64,000 nt of DNA from Mucilaginibacter agri (GTDB taxonomy: Bacteria; Bacteroidota; Bacteroidia; Sphingobacteriales; Sphingobacteriaceae). Every line of letters starts with the position of its first letter. Position 1 is the stretch's first letter. Of the stretch, positions 16,504 to 24,643 are shown piece after piece. A model generated the notes under the pieces. That model did not search any database. It worked only from the letters and a program-made list of their open reading frames with translations, and was not told the origin of the DNA. Location of the stretch: positions 1-64,000 of the forward strand of contig NZ_WWEO01000041.1 of NCBI RefSeq assembly GCF_009928685.1. The letters are read 5' to 3'. Position numbers and translations under genes: made by a program.

Positions 16504-17379
16504 ATGCAACCTTTTGTTATTTCAAACCAGCATCCCGATTGGGTTAAGCCGCTTCTTATTGCCTTAGATAAACGCGGTATAATTTATAAAACCGAAAACC
16601 CGGTCCATCATTTTTTTGCTATTGAAGATAAGACACCGAGGTACGGCATATTCTTTAACAGTATGAGCCCCGATGTTTATCTGCAACATTGCGGTGTGCA
16701 GGAGATATTTCATACCTTGAGCCATTTAAAACACCTGGAAAACCACGGCGTACGAGTAATTAACGGGTACCGTGCTTTTGCACATGAAACCTCCAAATCG
16801 CTTCAACTTATTTTGATGCAGCAGCTATGCATCAAACACCCGAAAACCCATGTAGCCAGCGATGTATCTCAGATAGAGGCAGCAACGGCAGGCCTTCGTT
16901 TTCCGGTTGTTATTAAAGCTAATGTTGGTGGCAAAAACGAACCGTTAACGCCTTTCGGTTCAATTGAAGAAGTTCGAGAAGCGATAAAAGCAAACCAAAT
17001 CGGCTTAGCAGCCGACCATACGTTACTGTTACAAGAATTTATACCGGCGCGTGGTGGGTACACCCATCGTGTGGAAACGCTCGGTGGTAAATATTCATAC
17101 GCCGTCCGCAAAAATGATTCAAAGGCCGATGCTTATATCCCATCGGCCGAAGTGATTAAAACTGTTGAAACCATTGTACAGATGGCAGGTGTTGACATAG
17201 GTGGTGTTGAGTATGTGATTGACGACCGGAATGGCGATATACTATATTATGAAGTAAACACCCATGCCGATTTTGTACCTGATGTTGCGAACGTTACCGG
17301 CTTCGACCCATACGAACGCGTGGCTGACTATTTAGAAAACGAGATTATTAGAAGAGCGGAAGATATAGCGGTAGTGTAA
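16504..17379 (+). CDS. RimK-like ATP-grasp protein
   Basis: 291 residues. The N-terminal 90 residues are unassigned; the ATP-grasp fold follows, with VVIKANVGGKNE (about 135-146) giving the ATP-contacting lysine and glycine loop, LLLQEFIPARGG closing the adenine pocket, and YYEVNTHADF near 250 carrying the Glu and Asn that bind magnesium. Best overall similarity is to RimK-type ligases, which join an amino acid or peptide to a substrate carboxylate. Substrate unknown. Monocistronic; a heptad inverted array follows it. Confidence 0.72.
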   Translation: MQPFVISNQHPDWVKPLLIALDKRGIIYKTENPVHHFFAIEDKTPRYGIFFNSMSPDVYLQHCGVQEIFHTLSHLKHLENHGVRVINGYRAFAHETSKSLQLILMQQLCIKHPKTHVASDVSQIEAATAGLRFPVVIKANVGGKNEPLTPFGSIEEVREAIKANQIGLAADHTLLLQEFIPARGGYTHRVETLGGKYSYAVRKNDSKADAYIPSAEVIKTVETIVQMAGVDIGGVEYVIDDRNGDILYYEVNTHADFVPDVANVTGFDPYERVADYLENEIIRRAEDIAVV

Positions 17380-17383
17380 GTTG

Positions 17384-17500
17384 GTTATCGGTTATCTGTT
17401 GTCGGTTGTCGGAAAAAACGAGATTATCATTTAACATCAGCTAGAGAAGCCAAGCATGTTCATTCAAATTACAGACAACGGATAACCGACAACTGACAAC
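17384..17500. repeat. Inverted heptad array, word GTTRTCN
   Basis: Four tandem heptads fitting GTTRTCN at 17384-17411. After a 61-base spacer, four reverse-complement heptads (NGAYAAC) occupy 17473-17500. The only variable positions are the same two in every unit. The right arm ends 20 bases before the ruvC start. Confidence 0.85.
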
Positions 17501-17520
17501 CTAAATTGTATATTTACCGC

Positions 17521-18111
17521 ATGGGATTGCCAGGCAGCAAGGAGCGGATTATTTTGGGTATCGACCCCGGTACCTCTGTTATGGGTTATGGATTGGTTAA
17601 GGAGCTTGGTTCTAAAACAGAGCTGATCAGTATGGGGATCGTTAAAATTCCCGCTGGCGATGACCATATGCTGAAACTTCAGCGCATTTTCGAAAAAACG
17701 GTTGCGCTGATAGATAACTATCACCCCGATGCTTTAGCTATCGAAGCCCCTTTTTACGGTAAAAACATACAGGTAATGCTTAAACTGGGCCGTGCGCAAG
17801 GGGTTGCTATAGCTGCAGCCTTATCGCGCAATATCCCGGTTAACGAGTATTCGCCCCGTAAAATAAAGCAGGCTATCACCGGTAATGGTAACGCTACCAA
17901 AGAGCAGGTTGCCGCCATGCTGCAGCAGCTATTACAATTTAAAGAAACTCCCGAATTTTTAGATGCTACCGATGGACTGGCCGTTGCGGTATGCCACAGT
18001 TTTCAAAAGATAACCACAGGCAGGGGAAGTAAAATTAGCTATTCTGGCTGGGAATCTTTTGTGAAAGACAATAAGGCGCGGGTAAATGCGCCTATTAAGT
18101 TTAAAAAGTAG
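17521..18111 (+). CDS. ruvC: Holliday junction resolvase RuvC
   Basis: 196 residues from the ATG at 17521; a TTG five codons upstream is less likely. The four acidic catalytic residues of RuvC are all present: D15 in GIDPGT, E75 in AIEAPF, and D148 and D151 in DATDGLAVAVCH. Length is normal for the family. The enzyme cuts four-way junctions produced during recombination together with RuvAB, which are not in this window. Preceded by a heptad array and followed by an octad array. Confidence 0.95.
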   Translation: MGLPGSKERIILGIDPGTSVMGYGLVKELGSKTELISMGIVKIPAGDDHMLKLQRIFEKTVALIDNYHPDALAIEAPFYGKNIQVMLKLGRAQGVAIAAALSRNIPVNEYSPRKIKQAITGNGNATKEQVAAMLQQLLQFKETPEFLDATDGLAVAVCHSFQKITTGRGSKISYSGWESFVKDNKARVNAPIKFKK

Positions 18112-18116
18112 CTGTT

Positions 18117-18197
18117 GGTTATTGAGTTATTAGGTTACTAAGTGTTACTTTGCTTAGAGCCATCCCCAATAACAAATAACTAAACAACCCAGTAACT
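18117..18197. repeat. Inverted octad array, word GGTTATTG
   Basis: Between convergent ruvC and the HIT gene. Four octads related to GGTTATTG lie at 18117-18148. Four complementary octads (CCAATAAC type) lie at 18166-18197, the last one running into the HIT stop codon. The 17-base spacer would form the loop of a long imperfect hairpin. Confidence 0.78.
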
Positions 18198-18615
18198 ACG
18201 CCTCTTCCTCTGCAATTTCGTTGTGTATTGCGGCTTTTATTTTAGCGGCAGTTGCGGCTAATTCATCGCTACTAAAAGATAACTTCGGACGAGAGAAATC
18301 AATATCGCTTACCTTGTTGATAGGGATAAGATGGATATGTGCATGCGGTACTTCGAGCCCGATTACTGCAACCCCAACTTTTAAGCATGGAATAGCACGT
18401 TTGATACCGATAGCCACAATCTTGGCAAACATTTGCAACCCTGTGTAAGTCTCATCATCCAGATCAAACAGATTATCAACTTCCTTTTTAGGTATCACCA
18501 ACACATGCCCCTCCGCCAACGGACTAATATCCAGAAAAGCCAGGTATTCATTACTCTCGGCTACTTTGTGTGCGGGTATTTCGCCTGCTATAATTTTAGA
18601 AAAAATGGTTCCCAT
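18196..18615 (-). CDS. HIT family nucleotide-binding protein
   Basis: 139 residues, full length for the HINT-like branch. The histidine triad is PHAHIHLIP with H91, H93 and H95; H93 would be the nucleophile. The N-terminal FSKIIAGEIPAHKVAE and central HVLVIPKKEV also match HINT proteins. These hydrolyse AMP-linked substrates such as adenosine phosphoramidates. The C-terminus ends in a glutamate run typical of this lineage. Follows greA on the same strand, separated by an octad array, so co-transcription is possible but not certain. Confidence 0.9.
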   Translation of the reverse strand: MGTIFSKIIAGEIPAHKVAESNEYLAFLDISPLAEGHVLVIPKKEVDNLFDLDDETYTGLQMFAKIVAIGIKRAIPCLKVGVAVIGLEVPHAHIHLIPINKVSDIDFSRPKLSFSSDELAATAAKIKAAIHNEIAEEEA

Positions 18616-18620
18616 GATTG

Positions 18621-18729
18621 GTTGATTGGTTGATTGAGTGAGCAGTTGATTAAGTTAGAGGCTCAAACTAAATTGATTAGGTTGAACAAGTTAAACCACT
18701 TAACTCAATCAACCTAATCAACTATTCAC
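18621..18729. repeat. Inverted octad array, word GTTGATTN
   Basis: Octads GTTGATTG (twice), a degenerate unit and GTTGATTA run from 18621 to 18652, continuing less clearly to 18668. A hairpin with 22-bp arms (18673-18694 and 18700-18721; 19 of 22 positions pair) and a 5-base loop follows. The right arm reaches the greA stop codon, so it could act as greA terminator on the minus strand. Confidence 0.82.
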
Positions 18730-19202
18730 TACCTACTAATTTCCAGAATTTCAAATTCCATTTTACCGGCAGGTACGGTGATCTCTATAGTTTCACCCAC
18801 CTTTTTGCCCAGTAAACCTTTAGCAATAGGCGACGCCACCGAAATCTTACCCGTTTTAATATCTGCTTCGTTTTCCGAAACCAACTGATAACTCATGGTA
18901 GCACCATTTTTTATGTTTTTTATTTTAACTACAGATAATGCGAGCACTTTAGATGTATCAAGTTTAGATTCATCTAGCAAACGTGCATTGGCCAATAATT
19001 CGCCTAACTTGGCAATTTTAGCTTCGTGCAAACCCTGTGCTTCTTTTGCTGCATCGTATTCTGCATTCTCGGAAAGATCTCCCTTATCGCGTGCTTCTGC
19101 TATGGCCTTAGCTATGTTAGCACGGCCTGTAGTTTTTAAAAACTGTAACTCTTCCTTTAAATTTTCTAAACCCTCTTTGGTGTAGTATGCAACATCTGCC
19201 AT
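18729..19202 (-). CDS. greA: Transcription elongation factor GreA
   Basis: 157 residues, normal length. The N-terminal coiled-coil finger (about 1-75) carries the tip DLSENAEYDAAKEAQ, whose acidic residues reach into the RNA polymerase secondary channel to trigger cleavage of backtracked RNA. The C-terminal half (SPIAKGLLGKKVGETIEI) is the FKBP-like domain that docks on polymerase. Transcribed on its own or with the HIT gene. Upstream hairpins separate it from the hydroxyacid dehydrogenase gene. Confidence 0.96.
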   Translation of the reverse strand: MADVAYYTKEGLENLKEELQFLKTTGRANIAKAIAEARDKGDLSENAEYDAAKEAQGLHEAKIAKLGELLANARLLDESKLDTSKVLALSVVKIKNIKNGATMSYQLVSENEADIKTGKISVASPIAKGLLGKKVGETIEITVPAGKMEFEILEISR

Positions 19203-19251
19203 AACTCACTAATTATTTTAACTACTATTCTTAATGTCTTTAAATAAAACC

Positions 19252-19280
19252 GCCCTTCCGGCTTTACAGTACGCAAGGGC
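19252..19280 (-). terminator. Hairpin GCCCTT/AAGGGC with T-rich tail
   Basis: Arms 19252-19257 and 19275-19280. On the minus strand the right arm is followed by GGTTTTATTT. Second of two successive hairpins between the dehydrogenase stop and the greA start. Confidence 0.5.
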
Positions 19281-19288
19281 TTTAAAAA

Positions 19289-19332
19289 CAAACAAGACTA
19301 TAACGGCATCGTAACCGGCATAGTCTTGTTTG
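19289..19332 (-). terminator. Perfect 13-bp hairpin with T-rich tail
   Basis: Arms 19289-19301 and 19320-19332 are exact reverse complements (CAAACAAGACTAT), with an 18-base loop holding a small CGG/CCG stem. On the minus strand it is followed by TTTTTAAAG, 81 bases after the dehydrogenase stop. Fits intrinsic termination of that gene. Confidence 0.65.
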
Positions 19333-19412
19333 GTGTAAAACGAAGATAAGCGATTTAGATATTAATATCCAAATTTTTTAACTGTCGATTATTTACGTGT
19401 GCTTATAAACAG

Positions 19413-20348
19413 CTATTGTGCTGTAAATGTTTTCAATTTATCGGCAAGCACCTCGCTAATGCGGCGGTACGAGTCGAAAGTCCATCCGGCTACGTGTGGG
19501 GTCAACAATACCTTGCCCGAGTTACGCAATTCTTCATACCAAGCTTGCTCGCCCAAGGCCGGGAATTTTTCAGTCTCCAGCACATCCAAACCTGCTCCTA
19601 ATATTTTGCCTTCTTTAATGGCATTCAGCACCGATTGCGTTTTTACAATTGGGCCGCGGGCAGTGTTTAAAAAGAATATTGGCTTGCGGAAATGGAACAG
19701 GTATTCGTCATCAACCATCCCTTTAGTTTCACGGGTTAAGGGGATGTGTAAACTCAGCACATCGCTTAGTTTGACAATTTGCTCCATGCTAACCTCGCGC
19801 GCAAAGCCATCGCTGAAGCCGGTTTTATATTTATCGTAGGCAATAACATCAACCCCAAAGCCCGAAAGCTTTTTAGCAAAGCTGCTCCCCATAAAACCAT
19901 ATCCAATAATGCCCACGGTTTTACCCCTTAGCTCAAAACCGCGGTTAGCCTCGCGGCGCCACTCGCCATTACGCACTTCCGTATCAGCACGGTTAAAGTT
20001 GTTCATTAAGGATAACAGCATACCAACAGCATGCTCACCCACAGCATCGCGATTACCTTCGGGTGCGTTTAGCAGGGTGATACCTTTTTGCAAAGCGTAG
20101 GCCTCGTCAATATTATCCATACCGGCACCGGCACGCGCAACAAATTTCAGGCTAGTCGCCAAGTCGATCACCTCTTTACTTACCTGAAATTTAGAGCGGA
20201 TAGCTAAACCCGCGTATTCGGGCAAAATAGCCAACGCTTCCTGAACCGTAATTTTAGGGTGATAATTGCATGTATATCCTAAAGCTTCAGCACCTTCCAT
20301 AAAGGCCGGATGCAGGTCATCTACAATGAGTATCGTTTTGTTATTCAA
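19413..20348 (-). CDS. D-2-hydroxyacid dehydrogenase (NAD-dependent)
   Basis: 311 residues. The Rossmann motif GIIGYGFMG (146-154) binds NAD. The catalytic Arg is in LNTARGPIV, and the catalytic His in LTPHVAGWT near the C-terminus. The layout matches phosphoglycerate-dehydrogenase-like enzymes without the C-terminal ACT domain, so serine feedback through ACT is not expected. SerA is possible, but other hydroxyacid dehydrogenases share the same features and no serC/serB lies nearby, so I give no symbol. The two hairpins behind it argue for single-gene transcription. Confidence 0.87.
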   Translation of the reverse strand: MNNKTILIVDDLHPAFMEGAEALGYTCNYHPKITVQEALAILPEYAGLAIRSKFQVSKEVIDLATSLKFVARAGAGMDNIDEAYALQKGITLLNAPEGNRDAVGEHAVGMLLSLMNNFNRADTEVRNGEWRREANRGFELRGKTVGIIGYGFMGSSFAKKLSGFGVDVIAYDKYKTGFSDGFAREVSMEQIVKLSDVLSLHIPLTRETKGMVDDEYLFHFRKPIFFLNTARGPIVKTQSVLNAIKEGKILGAGLDVLETEKFPALGEQAWYEELRNSGKVLLTPHVAGWTFDSYRRISEVLADKLKTFTAQ

Positions 20349-20386
20349 CTTAAGATGTTTTGATTAAAATAATGTGAATGTGCTAT

Positions 20387-20635
20387 TTAAAAAAATGCGA
20401 TGATAATTGCCATCGCAATACCATTTACAGCCAATCCAATTTTGTGAACTTTTGTAGACTTATATCTAAATGTGTCTATTAAAAATAAAACAAACCCTAA
20501 CAGAAGAGCCAAAATCTCAACAAGAAAGGATCCAGGCGGCGTGTGGCTGTTTGATGGAAACTTTACCCCCGCAAACACAGCTAAGATTAAACACCCGAAA
20601 TAGAATATGTAATAAGTAATCTCTCTTGTGCTCAT
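20387..20635 (-). CDS. Small hypothetical membrane protein
   Basis: 82 residues with three likely membrane helices (about 7-25, 36-53 and 66-82) and short polar loops. I do not recognise a family. It lies 26 bases behind rsmA on the same strand and may share its transcript. The AT-rich composition and lack of motifs make the function open; the hydrophobic pattern favours a real gene. Confidence 0.55.
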   Translation of the reverse strand: MSTREITYYIFYFGCLILAVFAGVKFPSNSHTPPGSFLVEILALLLGFVLFLIDTFRYKSTKVHKIGLAVNGIAMAIIIAFF

Positions 20636-20661
20636 TTATATAACATTAAACTATCTTGATT

Positions 20662-21441
20662 TTATCTATTTGCCGAGATCTTGTTAGTCAACTCTACAAA
20701 GTCAGCAACAGTAAGTCTTTCTGCACGTAATTCGAGCAATGGTTCTTCGCCCATTTTTTCTTTGTTGATCAGTGACGATAAAGCATTGCGCAAGGTTTTT
20801 CTTCGCTGATTAAAGCCAGCTTTTACTACCTGCCAAAACAGTTTCTCGTCGCAATCCAGGGTAAAAATCTGGTTCCGTGTTAACCGGATCACACCCGACA
20901 ATACTTTTGGCGGCGGATTAAAAGCCCCGGCCTTAACCGTAAACAAATATTCTACCTTATAATAAGCCTGCAAAAAAACACTGAGTATGCCGTATTCTTT
21001 ACTACCCGGCTTGGCGGCGCAGCGTTCGGCTACTTCTTTTTGGAACATGCCCACAACCTCTACCACCTGATGGCGGTTATCCAGTACTTTAAATAAAATC
21101 TGTGAGGAAATGTTATAGGGAAAGTTGCCGATAATGGCGAAGTCTTCTTTAAATATCGTACTGAAATCCATTTCCAGGAAATCGGCGTTGATAATGCGCG
21201 TGGCGGCGGCTGGATATTGTTTCAGCAGAAATTCGTAAGATTCAGTATCGATATCGATGAGGTAGGTTTCGTATTCCGTTTTTTGCAGCAACACATCCGA
21301 CAGGATACCCATGCCCGGCCCGACTTCGAGTACCTGGTTAAATCCGCGTTCGGGGGTAAGTCCGTTTACAATGCGTGCAGCTATGTTTTTATCAGTCAGA
21401 AAGTGCTGACCCAGGTGTTTCTTGGCTCTGACCAATGACAT
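20662..21441 (-). CDS. rsmA: 16S rRNA dimethyladenosine transferase RsmA (KsgA)
   Basis: 259 residues. The signature start VRAKKHLGQHFLTD (4-17) is followed by SAM-binding motif I VLEVGPGMGIL and the catalytic motif IV IGNFPYNISSQ. The C-terminal domain has the usual RRKTLRNALSS. It dimethylates two adjacent adenines in the 3' hairpin of 16S rRNA during late small-subunit assembly. Divergent from pdxA with about 140 bases between, an arrangement in which these two genes are often found together. Confidence 0.96.
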   Translation of the reverse strand: MSLVRAKKHLGQHFLTDKNIAARIVNGLTPERGFNQVLEVGPGMGILSDVLLQKTEYETYLIDIDTESYEFLLKQYPAAATRIINADFLEMDFSTIFKEDFAIIGNFPYNISSQILFKVLDNRHQVVEVVGMFQKEVAERCAAKPGSKEYGILSVFLQAYYKVEYLFTVKAGAFNPPPKVLSGVIRLTRNQIFTLDCDEKLFWQVVKAGFNQRRKTLRNALSSLINKEKMGEEPLLELRAERLTVADFVELTNKISANR

Positions 21442-21583
21442 ATTCGTGAGTTTATTTAGTGCAAATTACGTGATATTTACGCTTTTGTCATGAATATTGG
21501 CGTTAAAATCTTTTATTTGCAGCGGTGAAGGTGATTTCTGCCATAGCGGTTGAATCATTCGCTATCGGTGTAATTCTGTAAGT

Positions 21584-22639
21584 ATGAGCGAAAAAATTAA
21601 AATAGGTATCAGTATTGGCGATGTAAACGGCATCGGGCTCGAAGTAATTATTAAAACCCTGGCCGACGCGCGCGTTTTTGATTATTGTACGCCTATTGTA
21701 TACGGACATACTAAAGTTGCATCTTTTCACCGCCGTATGAGTAATGTGCACGACCTCAATTTTAACGTCATTAGCAGTGCATCTCAAGCTGTAGCCAAAA
21801 AGGCCAACATGATTAACTGTTGGGAAGAGGATGTGAAAATTGAAGTAGGCGTGGCTAACGAAACCGGAGGCAAATACGCTTTTCTTTCTCTACAACGCGC
21901 TACTGACGATTTAGTAAATGGCGAAATTGACGCACTGGTTACCGCACCTATCAACAAGGAGAACATCCAGAACGAGAACTTTAAGTTTCCGGGCCATACC
22001 GAATATTTGCAGGAACGTGATAATGCGCCCGAATCTTTAATGTTTTTGGTGAGCGACAGCCTGAAAGTTGGCGTGGTTACCGGCCACATACCGGTGAGCA
22101 AAATTGCCGAAAGCATTACCGTTGAAAAGATATTGAACAAGCTGAAGTTGATGAATACATCGCTGCAGCAGGATTTCTGGATCCGCAAACCGAAAATTGC
22201 TGTGTTAGGACTAAATCCTCATGCCGGTGATAAAGGGTTAATTGGAACAGAAGAGCAAACCATTATTGAGCCAGCGATTGAAGAAGCCCGTGCTAACGAC
22301 ATCCTGGCATTTGGCCCTTACCCGGCCGATGGTTTTTTTGCTAACGGCACTTATATGCAGTTTGATGCCGTGCTGGCCATGTACCACGACCAAGGCTTAA
22401 TTCCGTTTAAAACCATCGCTTTCGAGTCGGGGGTTAATTATACTGCGGGGTTAAAATTTGTGCGCACATCGCCAGATCATGGTACCGCTTATGACATTGC
22501 TGGTAAAAATCAGGCATCGGAAATATCTTTCCGCGAGGCCGTTTTCACCGCTATACATATTGTTAAACACAGGCAGGAAACAGCCGAGCTTAACGAAAAT
22601 CCTTTGAAATTTACCAAACTAAGCCGCGACAGAGACTAA
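21584..22639 (+). CDS. pdxA: 4-hydroxythreonine-4-phosphate dehydrogenase
   Basis: 351 residues. IGISIGDVNGIG (6-17) is the conserved start. The metal-binding histidines sit in FPGHTEYL, GLNPHAGDKG and MYHDQGLIPFK, all intact. VTAPINKE and the C-terminal TSPDHGTAYDIAG complete the family pattern. The enzyme oxidises 4-phosphohydroxythreonine for the DXP-dependent pyridoxal phosphate pathway with PdxJ, which is not in the window. It starts with an ATG after a short AT-rich leader. Confidence 0.95.
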   Translation: MSEKIKIGISIGDVNGIGLEVIIKTLADARVFDYCTPIVYGHTKVASFHRRMSNVHDLNFNVISSASQAVAKKANMINCWEEDVKIEVGVANETGGKYAFLSLQRATDDLVNGEIDALVTAPINKENIQNENFKFPGHTEYLQERDNAPESLMFLVSDSLKVGVVTGHIPVSKIAESITVEKILNKLKLMNTSLQQDFWIRKPKIAVLGLNPHAGDKGLIGTEEQTIIEPAIEEARANDILAFGPYPADGFFANGTYMQFDAVLAMYHDQGLIPFKTIAFESGVNYTAGLKFVRTSPDHGTAYDIAGKNQASEISFREAVFTAIHIVKHRQETAELNENPLKFTKLSRDRD

Positions 22640-22747
22640 CCGTTTTTCGTCACAATCTTTGTCACAATTAACTTACAGGATACAGTTTTAGTGTAAAACT
22701 TCGTTTTCATTAAAACAAAAACATACCCGAAAACATCTATCTACCTA

Positions 22748-23929
22748 ATGAATAATGTTTACAACCGGGTAAGGTCAATTGATGCGTTCCGCGCGGTTAC
22801 TATGTTCCTGATGATCTTTGTTAATGATCTGGACGGAATACCCAAGGTGCCACACTGGCTGAAACACGCCGGAGAAAATGTTGATGCACTTGGCCTTGCC
22901 GATACTATTTTTCCAGCCTTTTTATTTATAGTAGGCTTATCAATACCATTCGCTTTTGAAAAACGGATGAAATTGGGCGACACCAAGATCCCGATGCGGA
23001 TCCTTACACGCTCATTTGCGCTGATACTTATAGGTTTTTATCATGCCAATATGGAAACCTATAATGAAAAAACAGCCCTGTTGCCCGAACCTGTTTGGGA
23101 AAGTTTGCTTACCATCAGCTTCTTTTTCATATTTCTGGATTACAGCCAAACCTCTAAAATTAAACGGTATATACTACAGGGATTCGGTATTGCTTTGTTG
23201 ATACTGATGTCTTTCTTATACACCACAACAGATCCGGGCCAAACATGGCTACACCTAACATGGTGGGGTATATTGGGCTTAATTGGATGGTCGTACCTGT
23301 TGTGCAGCCTTATTTACTATTATTCCGACGGCTTATTATGGGTGCAGGCAGCTGCCTGGATTTTCTTCCTGTTCTTTAACCTCGATTTCCACTTCGGCAT
23401 GCTCGACTTTCTGAGCGGCGTTCAAAAATATGCCTGGATTGCAGGTAATGGTGCTATGCAGGCCTTTACCATGGCGGGTATATTTGTTTCGGTAATGTAT
23501 ATGCGCCTAAAAGAAAGCAAGGAAATTAAGCTGCTTTGGGTGGGCATGATCCTTTTGGCCATTATCTTATTTAACCTTGGCTTTATAGTACGCTTCTTTA
23601 GCGGGGGTATTTCTAAAGCACATGATACTCCTTCGTGGGTATTTATTTGTACCGGTATCAGCTTAATAGCCTATGCGTTTTTTGCCTTCGTGGTAGATTT
23701 CAAACATAAATACAACTGGGTAAAAATCATAGAACCAGCCGGCAAGCAAACATTTACCTGCTACCTGGTGCCTTTCATTTTTTACCCCATGTATCAAATG
23801 ACCGACCTTGGCTACCCCGAATACCTGAGCGAAGGCATGGGCGGTCTGATTAAAGCTCTTGTCTTTTCGTTCCTGATGATATGGCTTGCCGGCTTGCTAA
23901 ATAAGATTGGTATTAAGTTGAAGATATAA
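22748..23929 (+). CDS. DUF5009 / acyltransferase-like membrane protein
   Basis: 393 residues with about ten to eleven membrane helices. The opening RSIDAFRAVTMFLMIFVND (9-27) followed by a conserved FPAFLFIVGLSIPFAF places it in the DUF5009 group related to eukaryotic heparan-alpha-glucosaminide N-acetyltransferase. In that family a histidine in the membrane takes acetyl from CoA on one side and passes it to an amino sugar on the other; whether the bacterial proteins do this is not known. Often linked to glycan metabolism in Bacteroidota, but no such genes are adjacent here. Confidence 0.8.
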   Translation: MNNVYNRVRSIDAFRAVTMFLMIFVNDLDGIPKVPHWLKHAGENVDALGLADTIFPAFLFIVGLSIPFAFEKRMKLGDTKIPMRILTRSFALILIGFYHANMETYNEKTALLPEPVWESLLTISFFFIFLDYSQTSKIKRYILQGFGIALLILMSFLYTTTDPGQTWLHLTWWGILGLIGWSYLLCSLIYYYSDGLLWVQAAAWIFFLFFNLDFHFGMLDFLSGVQKYAWIAGNGAMQAFTMAGIFVSVMYMRLKESKEIKLLWVGMILLAIILFNLGFIVRFFSGGISKAHDTPSWVFICTGISLIAYAFFAFVVDFKHKYNWVKIIEPAGKQTFTCYLVPFIFYPMYQMTDLGYPEYLSEGMGGLIKALVFSFLMIWLAGLLNKIGIKLKI

Positions 23930-23932
23930 TTT

Positions 23933-24069
23933 GGTGAATGGTTGATTATGTTGAATAGTTCTCGCTTAAGAGCCATTCAGCTTAGTAAGTATTTGAGTTG
24001 ATTATATGTGGTTGAATGAGTGGTTTCGATTTGATAACTAATCAACTTAGTGAACTCAATCAACAAATC
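23933..24069. repeat. Inverted octad array, word GTTGATTN
   Basis: Between convergent genes. Octads GGTGAATG, GTTGATTA and TGTTGAAT start at 23933, followed by a GAGTTGATTA unit near 23995 and GGTTGAAT near 24010. Complementary CTAATCAA-type octads occupy 24038-24069. Looser than the arrays at 17.4 and 42.7 kb. Confidence 0.65.
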
Positions 24070-24077
24070 ACGTCAAA

Positions 24078-24587
24078 TTAATACCTTTCCTTCAAAATAT
24101 TCATATGATGGATCTCATGTCCCGCCATGGCGTAAAGCAACGCTTTAACAGTTATGGTATAATCTGAAGCCTTCCCCCTGATCTCCAATTGCTCTGCACT
24201 AAGGTTATTGATTACATACATATTTACCTGGCGAAGCATCTTGAACTCCTCGGCCAGATCTTGTAAGGTACGGCTGGCAACGTTGTTCGAGGCTTCATAT
24301 TCATCCTGATCGAAGCCGGGCAATACTTGCTGCTCGCCTCGCGCAAAACAAAGCAAACGATAAGCAAATACCCTTTCCGTATCGCTCATGTGCCCAATCA
24401 ATTGTTTAATGGTCCACTTACCTTCGGCATAAGCATAGTCTGCTTTTTCGGCAGGCAAGGCCATTAAATAGGTATAGGTATCGTCTTTCAGGCTGTTTAA
24501 TAATCCGATAATATCGCCCTTGTTGCTTGCAGCTGCTATATAGCCAGCCTGCATAGGCGAATAGTCTGAAGGAAGAGGTGCATTCAT
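24078..24587 (-). CDS. DinB-like (YfiT) four-helix protein, copy 2
   Basis: 169 residues of the DinB/YfiT superfamily, unrelated to DNA polymerase IV. The metal-site histidines are IGHMSDTERVFAYRLL in the middle and GHEIHHMNIL at the end, giving the usual three-His arrangement. Such proteins are often thiol-dependent transferases or damage-induced proteins of unknown activity. By eye about half its residues match the gene directly upstream, with the same MxAPLP start and ordering of motifs, so the pair is a tandem duplication. Confidence 0.85.
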   Translation of the reverse strand: MNAPLPSDYSPMQAGYIAAASNKGDIIGLLNSLKDDTYTYLMALPAEKADYAYAEGKWTIKQLIGHMSDTERVFAYRLLCFARGEQQVLPGFDQDEYEASNNVASRTLQDLAEEFKMLRQVNMYVINNLSAEQLEIRGKASDYTITVKALLYAMAGHEIHHMNILKERY

Positions 24588-24643
24588 GATATTTGATAAA
24601 GTGATTTATCACCAAATATATTATTTTCTCATCTAAGCCCTAA

